Origin: Setophaga petechia
Lineage: Eukaryota > Chordata > Aves > Passeriformes > Parulidae
Length of the DNA: 64,000 nt
Direction: 5' to 3'
Assembly: GCA_024362935.1 (NCBI GenBank)
Contig: JANCRA010000172.1
Span: 372,001-436,000 of the forward strand
Made by a program: the position numbers and the translations under genes. Each line of letters opens with the position of its first letter. Within the stretch, counting starts at the first letter, position 1. The notes beneath the pieces are model-generated. The model was not told where the DNA came from, searched no databases, and saw only the letters and a program-made list of their open reading frames with translations. Below are positions 12,673-25,639 of the stretch, one piece after another.

Positions 12673-12677
12673 CATAG
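12673..12677. repeat. Probable target-site duplication, left copy (CATAG)
   Basis: CATAG directly precedes TGTCATGG at 12678 and recurs at 13083-13087 just past the end of the LTR homology. Five bases is a short match, but it is in the expected place and of the expected length for an ERVL-type element. Confidence 0.5.
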
Positions 12678-13082
12678 TGTCATGGTTTAGGAATGGTATT
12701 TTCCAATTTAGTAATCACACTGAAACCATGCACTGCTCTCTTGCTCCCAGCCTCCCCTTCTCTATGGCCTGCTTGGGCTGGAGAGGAGCACTGGAAGATG
12801 AGAAGGCAAAGATTATGGGTTGAGATAAGAGCAATGTGCTGGAAACAGCAATGAGATAAGGGAACAAATACAACAACAGCACTGACAGAGGGTACAAGAA
12901 AGAGGTGAACGATTCACACTGAAACAGCCCCACTCAACTGCTCCCGTGACCACACCACACTGACCCAGAACAAACCCCTTCTACCCAGAAGAGTTTCTTC
13001 CCCTGGCACCTCTGGGAAAGTAACGTCTGGGTTCCTGCCATGGCTCCTTCTGGCTATTGCACAAATTAACCCTGTTTGTTTG
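12678..13082 (+). mobile_element. Solo LTR of an avian endogenous retrovirus
   Basis: The start TGTCATGGTTTAGGAATGG is a typical avian LTR 5' end. Internal segments such as GGAAACAGCAATGAGATAAG, GAACGATTCACACTGAAACA and TCTTCCCCTGGCACCTCTGG agree with a passerine LTR family that I recall. The length is about 405 bp. The expected ...CCAGGACA-like 3' end is missing and the sequence runs out after AAATTAACCCTGTTTG, so the 3' tip is altered or truncated. No internal retroviral sequence is attached. The open frame at 12715-12933 on the minus strand lies inside it and is not a gene. Confidence 0.75.
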
Positions 13083-13087
13083 CATAG
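13083..13087. repeat. Probable target-site duplication, right copy (CATAG)
   Basis: Second copy of the CATAG word flanking the LTR at 12678-13082. It could be coincidental because the LTR 3' tip is not canonical. Confidence 0.45.
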
Positions 13088-14627
13088 GACTCAAAGTTCT
13101 GTGCAAAGGTATATGACATCAATGGTTTGCCTGTGTTTTCACTATTCATTCTACTTGGAAACTTGCTTTTTGCCACTGGCAAAAGTGTTTCTGCTCACTA
13201 AAGTATGTAGGAGTTGGTAAAAAGTCTAGTTGGTGGAACCCACAAATATGGACAAACCTAGTGAAAACTTTTCATGCAAATTCATGACCCACAGTCGGGC
13301 TGAGATCTAAGGGGCCTGAGTCATCCCCCAGTGCAGGATCCTGATCAGAAGGTACTCTCCCAGGATTATACTAGAGGCTGCAAAACTCTGATTTGTGGCT
13401 AGCCTGTAGATTCTGAGCCCTGACATTAACTTAATGACTCAGACCCAGGCTTACTCAGGGTGGAGTAATGGTGAGCTGAAAGAAATGAAAACCTCTTTTT
13501 GCAAACTCATTATCTCAGATGTGCTAAACACAAAACTAGTACAGCTGATGAGCCAGTGTCCTGTGATTAAAGTAATTTCCATCAGATTGAAGTAGGAAGC
13601 TAATGAGGGGAAAACAAAAGAGATTGTAGAAAACAAATGCAATGTGGTTTTAATTTACGTGTATTGGTTACAAATTATGTGCTGCGTTGTCTGCGAAGTC
13701 AGAGTCTGACAGTACAGAGCACTGCTGCAGTTTTGCAAGAAAATTCTGGTGTTCCCTCAAATGCAGGACACCTTAAAACTTTATATTTTGTGTAAGCAAC
13801 AGGTGTATGCCTACAAATTTATTGCAGTTCACTTTAGTTAGTTTTCATATTTCTCAAGCTGCTGTAGCTGGTAAAATTTTCTTAGTCAGATTCCTGTACA
13901 AAATCTGTTGCCACTCTTGGCATTAACTTTTCTGTGGTCTATGGTTAAATGCAGTCTTAACTGCTTCTAGACTTCATTTCTGTGGGCTGCTGTTTTGTAC
14001 TTTTCAGGATATAACTGCCTTGTGATCTAACCAAATGCATCCATGTTGAGATGATTGCCATGACCATCTAGCCTAAACCAGATAGCCAAACAACTTATTT
14101 TTCCTTTTTTAATTTTGTAGTTCACTCAAAGAAATAAAGGAAATTTTCCAATATTATGAAATCTTACAGTTTTCCTGCTACCAGGTGGCATTACTGACTC
14201 AGCTGTAGAATAAGAATCAGATCAAAACCAACCACAAAATAGAAGCTTCAAAATAATACTCAGAACAATTCTCAAAACTTTTGATTCAGAAATTATGGAA
14301 TTCACTTGAGTGAAGTAATATTTAAAATTATTTAATATTTTTGAAGGTTTTTCTTTTCAGTTTTGCTATCTCTTTTCATGATGGAAAACATAAAATGGTA
14401 TTCTAAAAGATATTTTAATGCTTCTCATTAAATTTTGGAAGGAAAAAAGGTAGTTACAGAAATAAGAAAAAAAATACTTTCTATGTTGTAAAATTGGACT
14501 GTTCTCTTTAGCGGGATAATTTTTTCAATTTTCTATAAAAATTCCTTAACTAACCAAGATATAGCATTGTTTTTTCAAGTTTGCTAGCAATGTTATCTCA
14601 TTTAGTGGAGCCATATATTTTATAGCC

Positions 14628-14644
14628 AAAAAAAAAAAAAAAAA
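14628..14644 (+). repeat. Poly(A) run, 17 bases
   Basis: Uninterrupted A17 followed by a purine-rich, GAAA-like stretch to about 14666. No retroposed gene body is recognisable upstream, so it is best treated as low-complexity sequence. Confidence 0.85.
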
Positions 14645-17600
14645 CGAAATGAAAGAAAAGAAAAACATTATCAAAAGAGCCTCCTTGTACCAAAAGGGTA
14701 AGAATTCTGCTGGATGCAGGGTGGCAGATCTAACACTTGAAGAAATTAGGCATCCTTTAAGGAGTTTCTGAATTAAATAGCTGCTAATTTCTGGTATTAA
14801 TACTAACTTCAATTGAGCTGATTTTTAAGTTTAATGCTTTATTTCTATGGCTTAAGTTTCTGTGACCTTTCACATTGAGCTATTGTGCTGCATAAGCACA
14901 GGAGATGAGAAGTTAACAACTCCCTGTGGATGAACAGAGCTTGTTCCAGTTGCTTGGTATACTAGAATTCTTGTGTGTGGTTTGTTTCACAAAGGATTAA
15001 TTTTGGGAAGCTGTGTATGATGTCAAATCTTAAACAAATCTTTAAGCCATCTTTTCTCATTATCTAGATCATTCCTTTGTAATATGTAGCAGTCCATCTG
15101 TTTCCAGTGTGTGGTTTTATGTTGGCTATATTGACAAATCCAGATGAAGAGCTGGTGCAGGCCTGTATCTTGCAAGATCTCTCGCTGCACTGTGCCCAAA
15201 AGCAACACCAAGCTCACAGGTTTTGCTTGAGGCAATGAGTAAGACAGGGATGTGTATACACATTCCCCTAATGACTGTAGAGGAGTTTTTGGAGAGGGCC
15301 AACTGTACTGACTATTTTTTCCAGAGTGTCTTTTTATGTGCATATTACATGAGGAGAAGAGAATGTATTACAGAAGTGAGTCCCTTTATTTAGCTTGTTT
15401 CTCTCTGTGAACCTTTGTCAGTGAAAAACCTGCTGGCAGAAAAAACAAGATAACCTGTGATTGATTTTTGAGAAGAGCTTTACACCATTTCCAGAATGTC
15501 ATCTCAATCTTTGATGGAGGAAATTTGCATTGGGCAGATGATGTATAGTAGTTTTTGGAGGAGATAATAAATATCCTCTCTTACTAATGTATTCCATTTT
15601 ATTAGCTAGATCAATATTGCTGTAATTTCTAGCCATTAGCATCTCATTGCTGTATAGTACATAAAAATATTTACATTAACACTGATCAAAATTGCAACAG
15701 CATCTATTAAAATATGAATGACATATAATCAGAATTTTCTGTTTCTACTGCCTCCAGTTATTTGTGACCCCAGATATGAAGTTCAAGTTTACACCTAATA
15801 GCACAATTATGTAAATCTGTAATTCTAACACTGAATTACAGCTGGTAATGATCAATAATTATATTTATGTATGATGTGAAGTTAATACTGCCACCATAGA
15901 TTAATGTAAACAACAAAATTATTTCTGCAGTCAAGAGCTAACAAATCATCATAAATAAAAAGAACCAAAACAATCTCTTCAGAGCTTTAATTCCCTCAGC
16001 ATCGTAAACAGATTTTTATTTCTGATGAATGTAAAAGCACTGATTAAAGACAACACATGTCCACAAAAATTGCACAATGGCTGTATCTGTTAGCATAGTT
16101 TAATTTTTAATTTTTTATGAATCTTTGAAAATAAATTTGTTTGACACAAATAAAAAATCTCTCCAAATGAATGAGGATAATAATTTTCTTGGAAAAATTC
16201 TGCGGGAAAATAAACAGCAAGGAAAAAAGCAGATTAAAAAGAAAACTGTGAGGAACAATCAGACACTGTAGTTTGGAGTTCTTCAGTGTTGTCTAACCTG
16301 TAATATTGTTCTTTGCTGAGTTGGGCAACAGGGACCTGCATAATGGGGCAGAGTAGTCCTTAGAGTAGCTGAGTTGGCTTGAGTAGGTGATACCAATGAA
16401 GTTTTGGTGATTTGTTCAGTGGTCTTTCACAAACACAAAATCACAGGTACAGTAAGAACTTTCTTTGCCTTTTAAAGTTCCATCTGAACATTTTTCAGCC
16501 TTGCTTTGTACTAGTTAATGTTCAGTGTGTGTGAATTGGGACATTCTTCCAGAGTGTCTTGTCCTGCAAAATGCAGTTGCAAGACTGCCCAGAGCTTTAT
16601 GATTTTGTCAGTGGTCCAAACCAGCTTTAACACCTACAGAAATCAGGCTATTTAGTTCGAAAGATGATTACATTAATACCATGATGACTTCCTTTCAGGA
16701 TTGGTTCAAAATTTACCTTATAGAAATGGTAAAACCCAGGGAAATATGTGGATGGCTCTAAAAGAAAATAAGCAGTACTTACCCTTCAAGTAAGAAGCTT
16801 GTATGTCCATCAACATATGAAATGGGAACAATGCAGAAAGCCACTCAGTGTTTGGAGGAGTGATGTTAAAGAATTTTTTAGGAGGAACAGTGTCAGACCT
16901 GAACTCCAGTTCCTATTTCTTCATAAGTGGCATATTTTCAAAACAGCGTCGTGAAACACAGAGGTATTACCTCCAAGTACAGAGAAAAATGGAAAAAGTA
17001 GATTAAAATCTCAGAGCAAGAGAAATAATTATCTATCTTTACAAAATGCTAGGAAACCTGTTTTTGAATCATAAGCAGAGTGACTTTCTTTGCAGTGCCA
17101 ATGGGCTGACCCAAAAAGGATCAAACTACTGATTCCATTGAACATTGTCTCATTCCCTACCTCTGCTTTTCCCTTGATACATATAATTAAAATTTAAAAA
17201 AAATTATTGCTGTTGTGGTGTTTCTGTATAACCTGAATGAGGCTTCTATAAAATTTCTCTCTCTGGAGAAGTAGTAGATTTTAGGCAAACACTTATTTAC
17301 AGGTTTGGAGTAACTGTAAGGTCATGCATTCAACAGGAAGTCTGTGCTGCAGAGAGTTGATGAAATATCAGTTAATGACAAGGTTGTGTATTGCTTATTA
17401 ATATTTTTTTATTGTTTTAGTAAACACATAGGAACAATAAAGGGAACATCAAATTACACTAATTCTTAAAAAAATCATTGCTATTTAACTACAAATGAAG
17501 TAAACATGGTTTTGTAGTACCCTTTTTTGGCACCTAAATGATGGAAGAAAGCTGCCAGGTTTATTACTGTTTTTTGATTGTTCTGAGACAGTGGCCTAAT

Positions 17601-20469
17601 TGGATGGAGAGTTGGCTCACAAATCTCAATTTCATTAATTTCTTAATTTCTACAAGATGTTGCAAAACCAAGAAGATTAAGAAGTAAATATTGAAGAGGG
17701 AACTAAATACCTCTTGCAGCAAAAATTGTTTGAACAAAATATGAAGAGTTGGAATAATTCTGGTATTACATTTTTAAAAAAAGGTCGGCCTTCCCTTTCA
17801 CACTTCTTTTCACTTTACTTTCTCTTCCAGCTGCAATATTCCCTTGTAAATATTCTTTCTGATTAGGAGAATTTTGATAAATATATAGCAAAATGTTACA
17901 AAACATTTAGCTGCACAACAGAGTGGGAAATTTGAATAAACAGAAATTACAGAAAACAAAATTATGACAGACACTCTTAAAATGAAATCAAATCTTTAAA
18001 CATCATTAAACCTAATCCAGGGACTTCAGAATAAATTTAAAGCAGATTTAAAATTTATAAAGAGGGCAATACAGAGGATGAATAATAAAAAAGGGAGGAA
18101 AAAAGAAGTCCTGAGAAGTTTGTGTGAGGCTATAGAGTACTATTTCAAAAATTACTGAGATGATCCTATTTTTTGTCGTGTTTTTTAATTCACTTAGTAT
18201 CAACAGGAAAATCAGGGGAAGCCTGTGTTATGGCAACTATTTTATGAAACATAGAGTGGCCAGCATTGAGAAGTATTTGGCAGAAAATTTTGCATAAAAT
18301 TCTTTTGGTTTATGTTCATAGTAACTTCAGGGGAGAAAAGAGGTGTGTGTCATACTAAAAACAACAAAGAAATTTGAGTAATTAACGAAAGTGAAATAGC
18401 AATCAGACTTCCTCAAAGGATGATTTTTTATGGGTTTTGTTCATAATACTTAGCCAGTTTATTTCAGAGTTATGACTCACTTTGAAACCTTTTCCCAATC
18501 CACACTCAACTTGGAAACTAAAGGAATCTGGGAAAGTATTACTTTTGGTAGTTTTTCTTCCCATAAAATCTTAATAAATGTTTTTATCATGTCAATATAG
18601 CCCATTTCTGTAGCTAATCTTGTTAATTTAAAGAATCAGTAATGTTTGACATATGAATTCTATGAAAAGCTATCTAGGTAATAAGGTGGAATTTAAAGGA
18701 ACTCATCTACAATAGAGTTTAAAGCAAAAGACCTGAAGACACTTTTCTTTTACCTAGGTCACCATAAACCAGATTTGTTTACATACTTTCTAATGTACCC
18801 TGAATACATCTCTGGATGTTCATTTTCCTGTGGGTATTATTCATTTGCTGGGATGGAACAAGTGGTTTGGATTTATTTAGTGCATGTGGTGAAACAAAGA
18901 AGACTGGGTTAGAAAAGATGTATATGCATGTGAATCAAATAATTTAAAATACTTCCATTGCTGAGAACAGAACTTTAAAAAACATTTCTCAAAATATGTG
19001 ACTAGACCAACAATTAAGAATCAATCATACATATTAGGACAGTGGAAATATCATTTTAATTTAAGCCATGTGCGGAAACATGGCAGTAAAACTGCTTGTC
19101 ATATTTGCCATATTAGAATCTAACATGGATCAAGATATAGAGTGTAAGAGCATCTTCTGGATTTATTTTTTCCATTTTTTAGCGAATTCAGAAACTGATA
19201 TAAGAAATCTGTAAAGATGAAGAGCTAGTAGTCAAAAGTAACATACTTGAGGGCTAGCCAGAGGCAAAGAGAAAAGAGATAGCTTTGGCCTGTTTTGATA
19301 CTTAAAGCATTGTGGGGGATTTTGCACATTTCTTCTGTGCAAAAGTGTCACATTCTTGAAAGATTGCTATCCAATCATTCAAAGCAAAGAACCAGAAATA
19401 TTCTTCCAATGTCTTATGTATTGCCAGTGCGATTTCAAAAGAGTGGTAGTACTGCAAATTCTGATCCTTGAAGTGCAATACAAGTGCACACTGGAAACTC
19501 TTTGTCAGAATATAACAACCCTCTTAAAACTATCCTTGTGAACAAAAAGATTTCTGATAAGTTGTAAAATGAAATTCAAAGCACTGAAATCTGTTTATAC
19601 AAGAGGTGGTTCAAATTTTTCTATATGAGAGATGGCTCACAGTACTCTGTCAAATAGACTAACACAGTGAAAAAGGAAGGATACACAAGATAATAAGGCA
19701 GAAGGATTATTGCATATCACTACAGTTGAGTACAGCAAGGTGTTTTGGAAAGGCTTACCTAGCCCATTGCTTGTGAGTAAAACAAACAACAAGACTTCAG
19801 TGAAAACTATTCTGTTTAACTCCAGCAGTAACGGTTTCATTAAGATGTGAGCAGTTTGTAAACTGAGGTAGGACATGTCCCCTCTCCAAACCTGGTTATC
19901 AGGTAGAAGCATAGCAAAGAGACAGTCAGAAATCTGATCAGATCTTGGTCAAGGAAATTGCCTCTAAACATGCACAAATGTATGTTCAGGAGGTGTTAGA
20001 AGCCATCCTTGAGATCTATTTTAAAATCAGTAAGCCAAGCCAAACTGGCCTGATTGTGGCAGAAAAAAAAACAACCAATCCACCTGTGAACGAGTGAGCC
20101 AAAAAAAGCCCAAAACCACAACCCAAAAGCCAAAATCACCAAAGCTCTAAGGACTGAAAGCTGCTGGGAAAGGTACAGAAAGGTGAGAAACCTCCACTCT
20201 ACAGAGAAACCAAATGTCTGCCATATGGTTTGATATGGTGGAGGGAAAAAAGAGAATACAACCTCTAGTTGGAGAACTACAGCTCTCCATTTACTTGCAG
20301 ATCTGTGCAAGGCCAAGCCACTCCCTGTGCCAAGGGTTGGTGTGCACTCCCCAAACCTTCCATGAGTGGAACAAGGTCAGGAAAGGGCTGGCCAATCTCT
20401 GCAGGTTGGTTGCCTAGTAAGAGTCAGTGCTGGTTGTGACTTTAGGTATTTTGCAGTCTCTCTGAAGAA

Positions 20470-20477
20470 TGACGTCA
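20470..20477. promoter_or_regulatory. CRE-like palindrome TGACGTCA
   Basis: An exact copy of the consensus full cAMP-response element, which CREB/ATF family proteins bind. A TGTGATGATGTC segment lies about 20 bp downstream. There is no TATA box or gene nearby, and one such 8-mer is expected by chance roughly every 65 kb, so functional meaning is doubtful. Confidence 0.2.
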
Positions 20478-22398
20478 CAGTACAGAGCTGTGATGATGTC
20501 TTCTGTAATTAATTATGGAACCAAACACAGCAGCTTTTTTTTTGGGAATTGGGAATGATGCTTGCTCCATGTTTGCATTAAACCTACAGTACTTTTCTTC
20601 TTATGATCAGTACTACCTCCTGCAGCTTCCTAAAGTTATGTAGTCTTCTCTCAGGTGATCACTTACAAAGTTGTTACAAATCAATTAAATTCTACATTAA
20701 GGCTCTACGTTGCATTAACTTGTTACATTTTTGTCAGAAGTTTTCACCTTTAAGAAGCACATTTTCAATGTGGAGTTAAAATTTGCCCATTATCCCACTT
20801 CAGAAGTGTCTTTTACCTCTTAGTTCAACATTTCATGTCTTACCTTTAGCAAACATCTCACACTTGTATTTGTATTGAAAATAGAAAATGCATTGAGGGG
20901 CTGGGGCTAAGGTGTTGGTAAGAATATCTAGGATAAGATTTGAAGAGATATGAAAAAAAATCAATCCAGGTGTATTCACCATCTAAATGAAACTTCAAGG
21001 CCTTTCAACTGCCTTGCTAACATTTCTGTAATATACTCCAGAAAATATATAGATGATTCACTCAAAACTGTTTTGATATCAGTCTTAGAAATCCACATTT
21101 AACATGTGTTATCACATGCAAAGTACCAATTACTAGCACTGCTAAAATCCCATTTTTATTCTTGGTTCCAGTTACTTGTAAAACAGCATAAGATACCTAT
21201 GAAATTGTTTTAAAATAAAAATTTAAATCCAAAGTAATCTTTCCCAAAACATACGCCCTCTGTCCAATTCACATCAATTTCGACAACTGCATTAATTAAA
21301 AGCTGTCAAACAATCAAAGAATGACTGGAAATGAAGAAATCAATTGGATAAATTAAATATTTTCTGCATCTGTGTTGAAGACTCTCTAACAAAAAAAAAA
21401 ATATTTTTAAGAAACCCCATAGTGATTACTTTGTTTTGTTTCCTTCATTTTCCTTAGGCATATCACCTAATCTTGCAATTTCCTCACACTTCAGGAATTT
21501 GGCACTTCTGATGTTTTTTGTATAGGGAACTGTCAACACTTTGTAAGCGAACTCAGGCTTTAGAAGAGGGGCCTTCAGGGAGGTTGTTTATTTTCCATTT
21601 GTTGTAATTCTCCCTCACTGAAAACCTAGAAACCAAGATTTTTCACAGACAGATGCTTCGAAACAGCCTTTTTTTATATTTTTCTAGCAATGCCAGAGAC
21701 TTCTCCTATCCCATGTGACTAGGAGACAATACTGATGGCCAAAACCAGAGCATCAGTAAAGTCTGCAACTGTTATTACAATGTAGTAACTTAATTTTGAC
21801 ATAAACCAGCAACTCTCTCCCTAACTTGCCTATTTACATTTCTGCTTTTATGAGTGGTAATGGAATTTTCTCTATGACCATTGTTTCCAGCGTAAACCTA
21901 TTGGACATATATTTTTTTCTTACGCATCTGTAAATGATCATGTAAAAATGAGTAAATAAAGCTTAATTTCAAACTCACTTTGAACAGCCCATAGTCAATT
22001 AATATAATAAATCTGTAATTTTACATAGTTATTTAACTTGCTAATTCCTATCTACCTAGCATGCTTCTTCCTTGTTCAGCAAAGCTGAAAGAAATGCTTT
22101 ACTGTGCCAGCTGCTACTGTTGGAAGGTTGCTTGACCCCTTCCATTTGATAAAGAACTTGTGGGTGATCATCTTACCTTGATCACCAAGAAGAAACCTTC
22201 TGAACTCTGAGACTTGACATGATTATTACCATATAGGAGGTTGAATTTATGTTCCAATTCATGATCAAAATGATGATATTCTGAAGGAATTCTTTGCACT
22301 GTGACTCTTCACCTCTTACTGAAGTGTTGGAGATTAGGATTTTTCTGTTTTTTTATTTCTTTTTGCTCAAGGAATTTTCTCCTATTTGTTGCCTGACA

Positions 22399-23489
22399 TA
22401 TGGGAATGATGGTACTTAAGAGAGACAAAAGATGTAGCCAACGAGGAGTGGGAAGTGAGCAGTTTGCTACTGTCTCTGAGCTGAGGGGGTCTTTCCTTTG
22501 GGAAGGACAGAGATACCACAAGATTTCGGCGGGGGCCGAGGGGCTGAGCTCAACTTCTCACTCTCTCTCGCTCTTGGTACTGGAGGTGGGATGGTGCTAC
22601 TGTTGCTGTGGGGAGAATTCACTACCACTGAGGAGTTCCATCCTTTACTGCTTCTCCTGCCACGAGTGAGGCTTTGCTCGTAAGAGCAGCTGTTGAAACT
22701 TGTTGACACATGAAGACAGTGGAAAGGACTCTCACCATCTACTTGGGTGCCTCCGGGGAAAACACAGGACCCCAACCCCTTCCCACTTCCAGAGGGAGCC
22801 TTTACCACCTATTTGCGGGAGTCCAGCAGCCACTGCCCAGCCCTGCTGTTTGCGGATGCTGCTTTGGGTTTTTTGCTACACTTCAATCTGACACCCTATG
22901 TCTGCCTGACCCCTGTGGCTCCCACTATGGCTTTGGAGTTTTTACTACACTTTTTTTGCCACTTTGGGGTGTGGTCAATTCTGCTGTTCTGGCCTGCTGC
23001 TCTGAGTTTCTAACTACAGCCCACTTTGCCATCTGGAGCAGCACCAGGACCAGCAGCCTGCTGTGAGTTGGTAAAGGGAGCTGCTTTTCTCTCTTCTGCC
23101 GGCGCGCCTGCCATCACCATGCGAGAGAGAGGCAGTTGGGCTCGTGCCACAGCGCCCCCTGCAGCCGCGGGGGAATCACCGCACCCGCCCTGCCTGGCCC
23201 GGAGCCAACAGCGCCCCTGTTGGCCAGGACTGGAAATGCACAAAGGAAAAAAGTGCCTGACAGCCGAGAGAAGGCTGCTGCTGGGTTTCTGGTTTTTGTT
23301 GCTGCAGTTGTTGGGTTTTTTTGCCTTGTTATACACAGCAGCAAAGAATTGTTATTAATTTTCCCATATCATTGCCTGAAAGCCCTGTAATTTCAAAGCT
23401 ATAATGATTTGGAGAGAAGGGGTCGCATTTTCCATTCCAAGGGAGGTTCCCGCTTTCCTTAGCAGACACCAGAGCTGTAAACCAGGACA
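22399..23489 (+). mobile_element. GC-rich solo LTR of a songbird endogenous retrovirus
   Basis: From about 22399 the sequence becomes much richer in G and C than its surroundings and matches my recollection of a long passerine LTR. Landmarks are GATTTCGGCGGGGGCCGAGG near 22523, TCACTCTCTCTCGCTCTTGG, GGCGCGCC at 23100, GCAGCAAAGAATTGTTATTA near 23338, CATTGCCTGAAAGCCCTGTA, and the 3' terminus TAAACCAGGACA ending at 23489. The right end is clear. The left end is estimated because I found no TG start or target-site duplication. No gag/pol/env sequence adjoins it. The many overlapping open frames on both strands at 22400-23390 are by-products of GC richness and do not indicate genes. Confidence 0.75.
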
Positions 23490-24079
23490 CCAAGCCTTAT
23501 TCTTCCCATTATTTATCTCTTTAAAAAAGAGTGGAACATGGTGGTAACTTAGATGATCATCAACTCAACAGTCTTGTCAAATTGAAATGATTTTCTCCAT
23601 CTTTAGTCCAACACCAGGAATTGCACAAATATTAGGATAACAAAGAAAACAGGGTGGGATATGGATTTTGAAGAGTATACAATTTGGATGTATGAACTGC
23701 TAAAAGAAATGAGTATTTAAAATGCTATGGGCAGAAACTACACTTCTATTCGCAATTGACAAATATATTATATTTCTACTTAACTACTGAAAAGCTCTGT
23801 CTTGGGGTTTTTAGTTTGTATTACAACCCATTAGATGCAGAAATGAAATTATTTACTGTAAAAGTTGAAAAGTGCAAGCTGTTGCAGTCCATCTACTTAT
23901 CAGTTCAGCGCAAATGCAATGTGATAGAAATACATCCTTTGCAAGGAATCTTGTTTTAAACAGGCTTTCATTCAAGGGTTTTATAAAGTTATGGAAAGAC
24001 TACTTATCCATGACATTAGGAATCTATAGGAATGTTATGAATGCCATAATTAAAATGCAAGCATAAGTCTAATAATGAG

Positions 24080-24126
24080 AACAGTTTGTAAATCAAGTAC
24101 AGTCCATTTTATATTTACAAACTGTT
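24080..24126. repeat. Perfect 14-bp inverted repeat with 19-nt spacer
   Basis: AACAGTTTGTAAAT at 24080-24093 is followed, after 19 bases, by its exact reverse complement ATTTACAAACTGTT at 24113-24126. It could form a stem-loop in RNA or a small cruciform in DNA. There is no T tract or neighbouring gene to suggest a role. Confidence 0.85.
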
Positions 24127-25599
24127 GGGAAAAAAAGATTTCAAAAAAGAATAGAAAGGAGTGGAATAAGAACATCTAATGTATGCAGGTGTTTGTACTC
24201 AATGAGCAAATAAGGCCAAGCAACTATCATTTCCTCTTCTATGCAAAAGCCCTATGACACTAGGGGTGAGAAACTCTTGTTTTAACAAATGTAAGAAATA
24301 ATACAATATAATGGGAGGAAATAAAATATAATATATTAAGTTGAAACAAATATTTTAGCTATTTGGTTTGAGTCTCTTTTTAAAGCAGGTTTCCTCCTAC
24401 TCTGGAGAAGACAACCGAATTACAGAAAATCTTTGACAATATTTGTCTACACTTCTAATGCAGTAATAGGCATAACTACTCATACTACACAAGGACATGA
24501 TGCTACGTATGACCACACGGCAATTTAAAGGGTTCTCTTAACTTGCAGTGAGGACAAATTTTATTTGTGATCCTATCTCTTTCCTTTCAAGCACTTGGGC
24601 CTGTGAGACAACTACTGTGTCAAGCAAGAGGATGAGGTCTGGCACAGGAAGAGATTTTTTTTATTCCAATAAACCCAGCTTTGATAACACTGGAGTTGTC
24701 AGAAAAAAAATAGCAAGTAAACGAGCTTTTTGAACATACTCTGGAATACTAGGAGTCAGCTTTCCTCACTGAAATAACATCTATGAAGTCTGCAAACTTT
24801 CACATGTTAATAAGAAGGAAACTCATACCTTCTATCAGAAATCCCTCCAATGCAGAAATTCCCAGCAAAGAACAAAGACAACTCTGTGTCCTTGAAAACA
24901 AGATATTGCTTTGGGTGCAAGTAACTGACATGGGATATGGGATTGACAAAACATAAGAGATCGAAATAATTAGGTTTTTTATTAAAATGTGTTTCTTTGA
25001 TGCTCAGCTATATAAAGAATGTGTAAATGTTTATATACTATAATTGACTCTTTCTCCTTCTCTCACATGTACATCAACAAGATTCATAGCCCTGCTTTTC
25101 AAAAATATCTTGGCATAACTGCAATTGTGGAAGTTGAGCTTTAAGGTCTGATGAACTGATCACTTGTCTCTTTCAGCAGGATTTGGCTCAAACCACTTGT
25201 AATCAGTTAAAAAAACCAAAGCAAACAGTTCTCTGAGTGAACTGAAGAAAGTGTTATTTCCCCCCCCAACTCATTTAAACTTAAACTGGCCTTAGGAATT
25301 TGCAGACAGACATAATACAGAAACAGATATTGTAATTACTCATCTTCTTTCAAGTTGTACCTCAATCAAGACTTCTTTTTTTGGGCTCCTTTTCACTTTC
25401 AAGCAAGTATTAAAAATGCACAAAATATTTGGAAACAATTTAGCTTTTGTTACTGTGATTTTAATTTATTTCCAACCTTCGACCTTATTAATTTCAAATA
25501 TTTCCTGTATTTCTACACTTCAGATTGTCTTTTTATGAATTTCTCTTGCTTCTGTACATCTTATCACTTTCTATCATCTGCTTCACTTACATTTTTTTT

Positions 25600-25639
25600 C
25601 TTTTATCTTTTTGTCTCTACTTTTATCTTTTTTTCTCTA
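25600..25639 (+). repeat. Two tandem copies of a 20-bp pyrimidine-rich unit
   Basis: CTTTTATCTTTTTGTCTCTA at 25600-25619 is repeated at 25620-25639 with a single G-to-T difference. It lies in a longer pyrimidine-rich tract that explains the open frame there. Confidence 0.8.

Larger units (their letters stand above)
13088..22398. other. AT-rich non-coding DNA, no gene seen
   Basis: About 9.3 kb without a supportable gene or RNA gene. Open frames are at most about 106 codons and unrecognised. A 17-base A run lies at 14628-14644. A palindromic CRE-type octamer, TGACGTCA, lies at 20470-20477. The segment at roughly 20040-20440 is less AT-rich than its flanks, but I could not assign it to a repeat family. 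Confidence 0.7.

Noticed and set aside
14628..14666. Poly(A) run as the tail of a processed pseudogene
   Set aside because: The upstream sequence carries no recognisable transcript remnant and no flanking direct repeats were found.
22400..23390. Cluster of ten or so overlapping open frames, some with hydrophobic stretches
   Set aside because: All lie in one GC-rich solo LTR. Frames overlap in several registers and on both strands, and LTRs of this type do not encode proteins.
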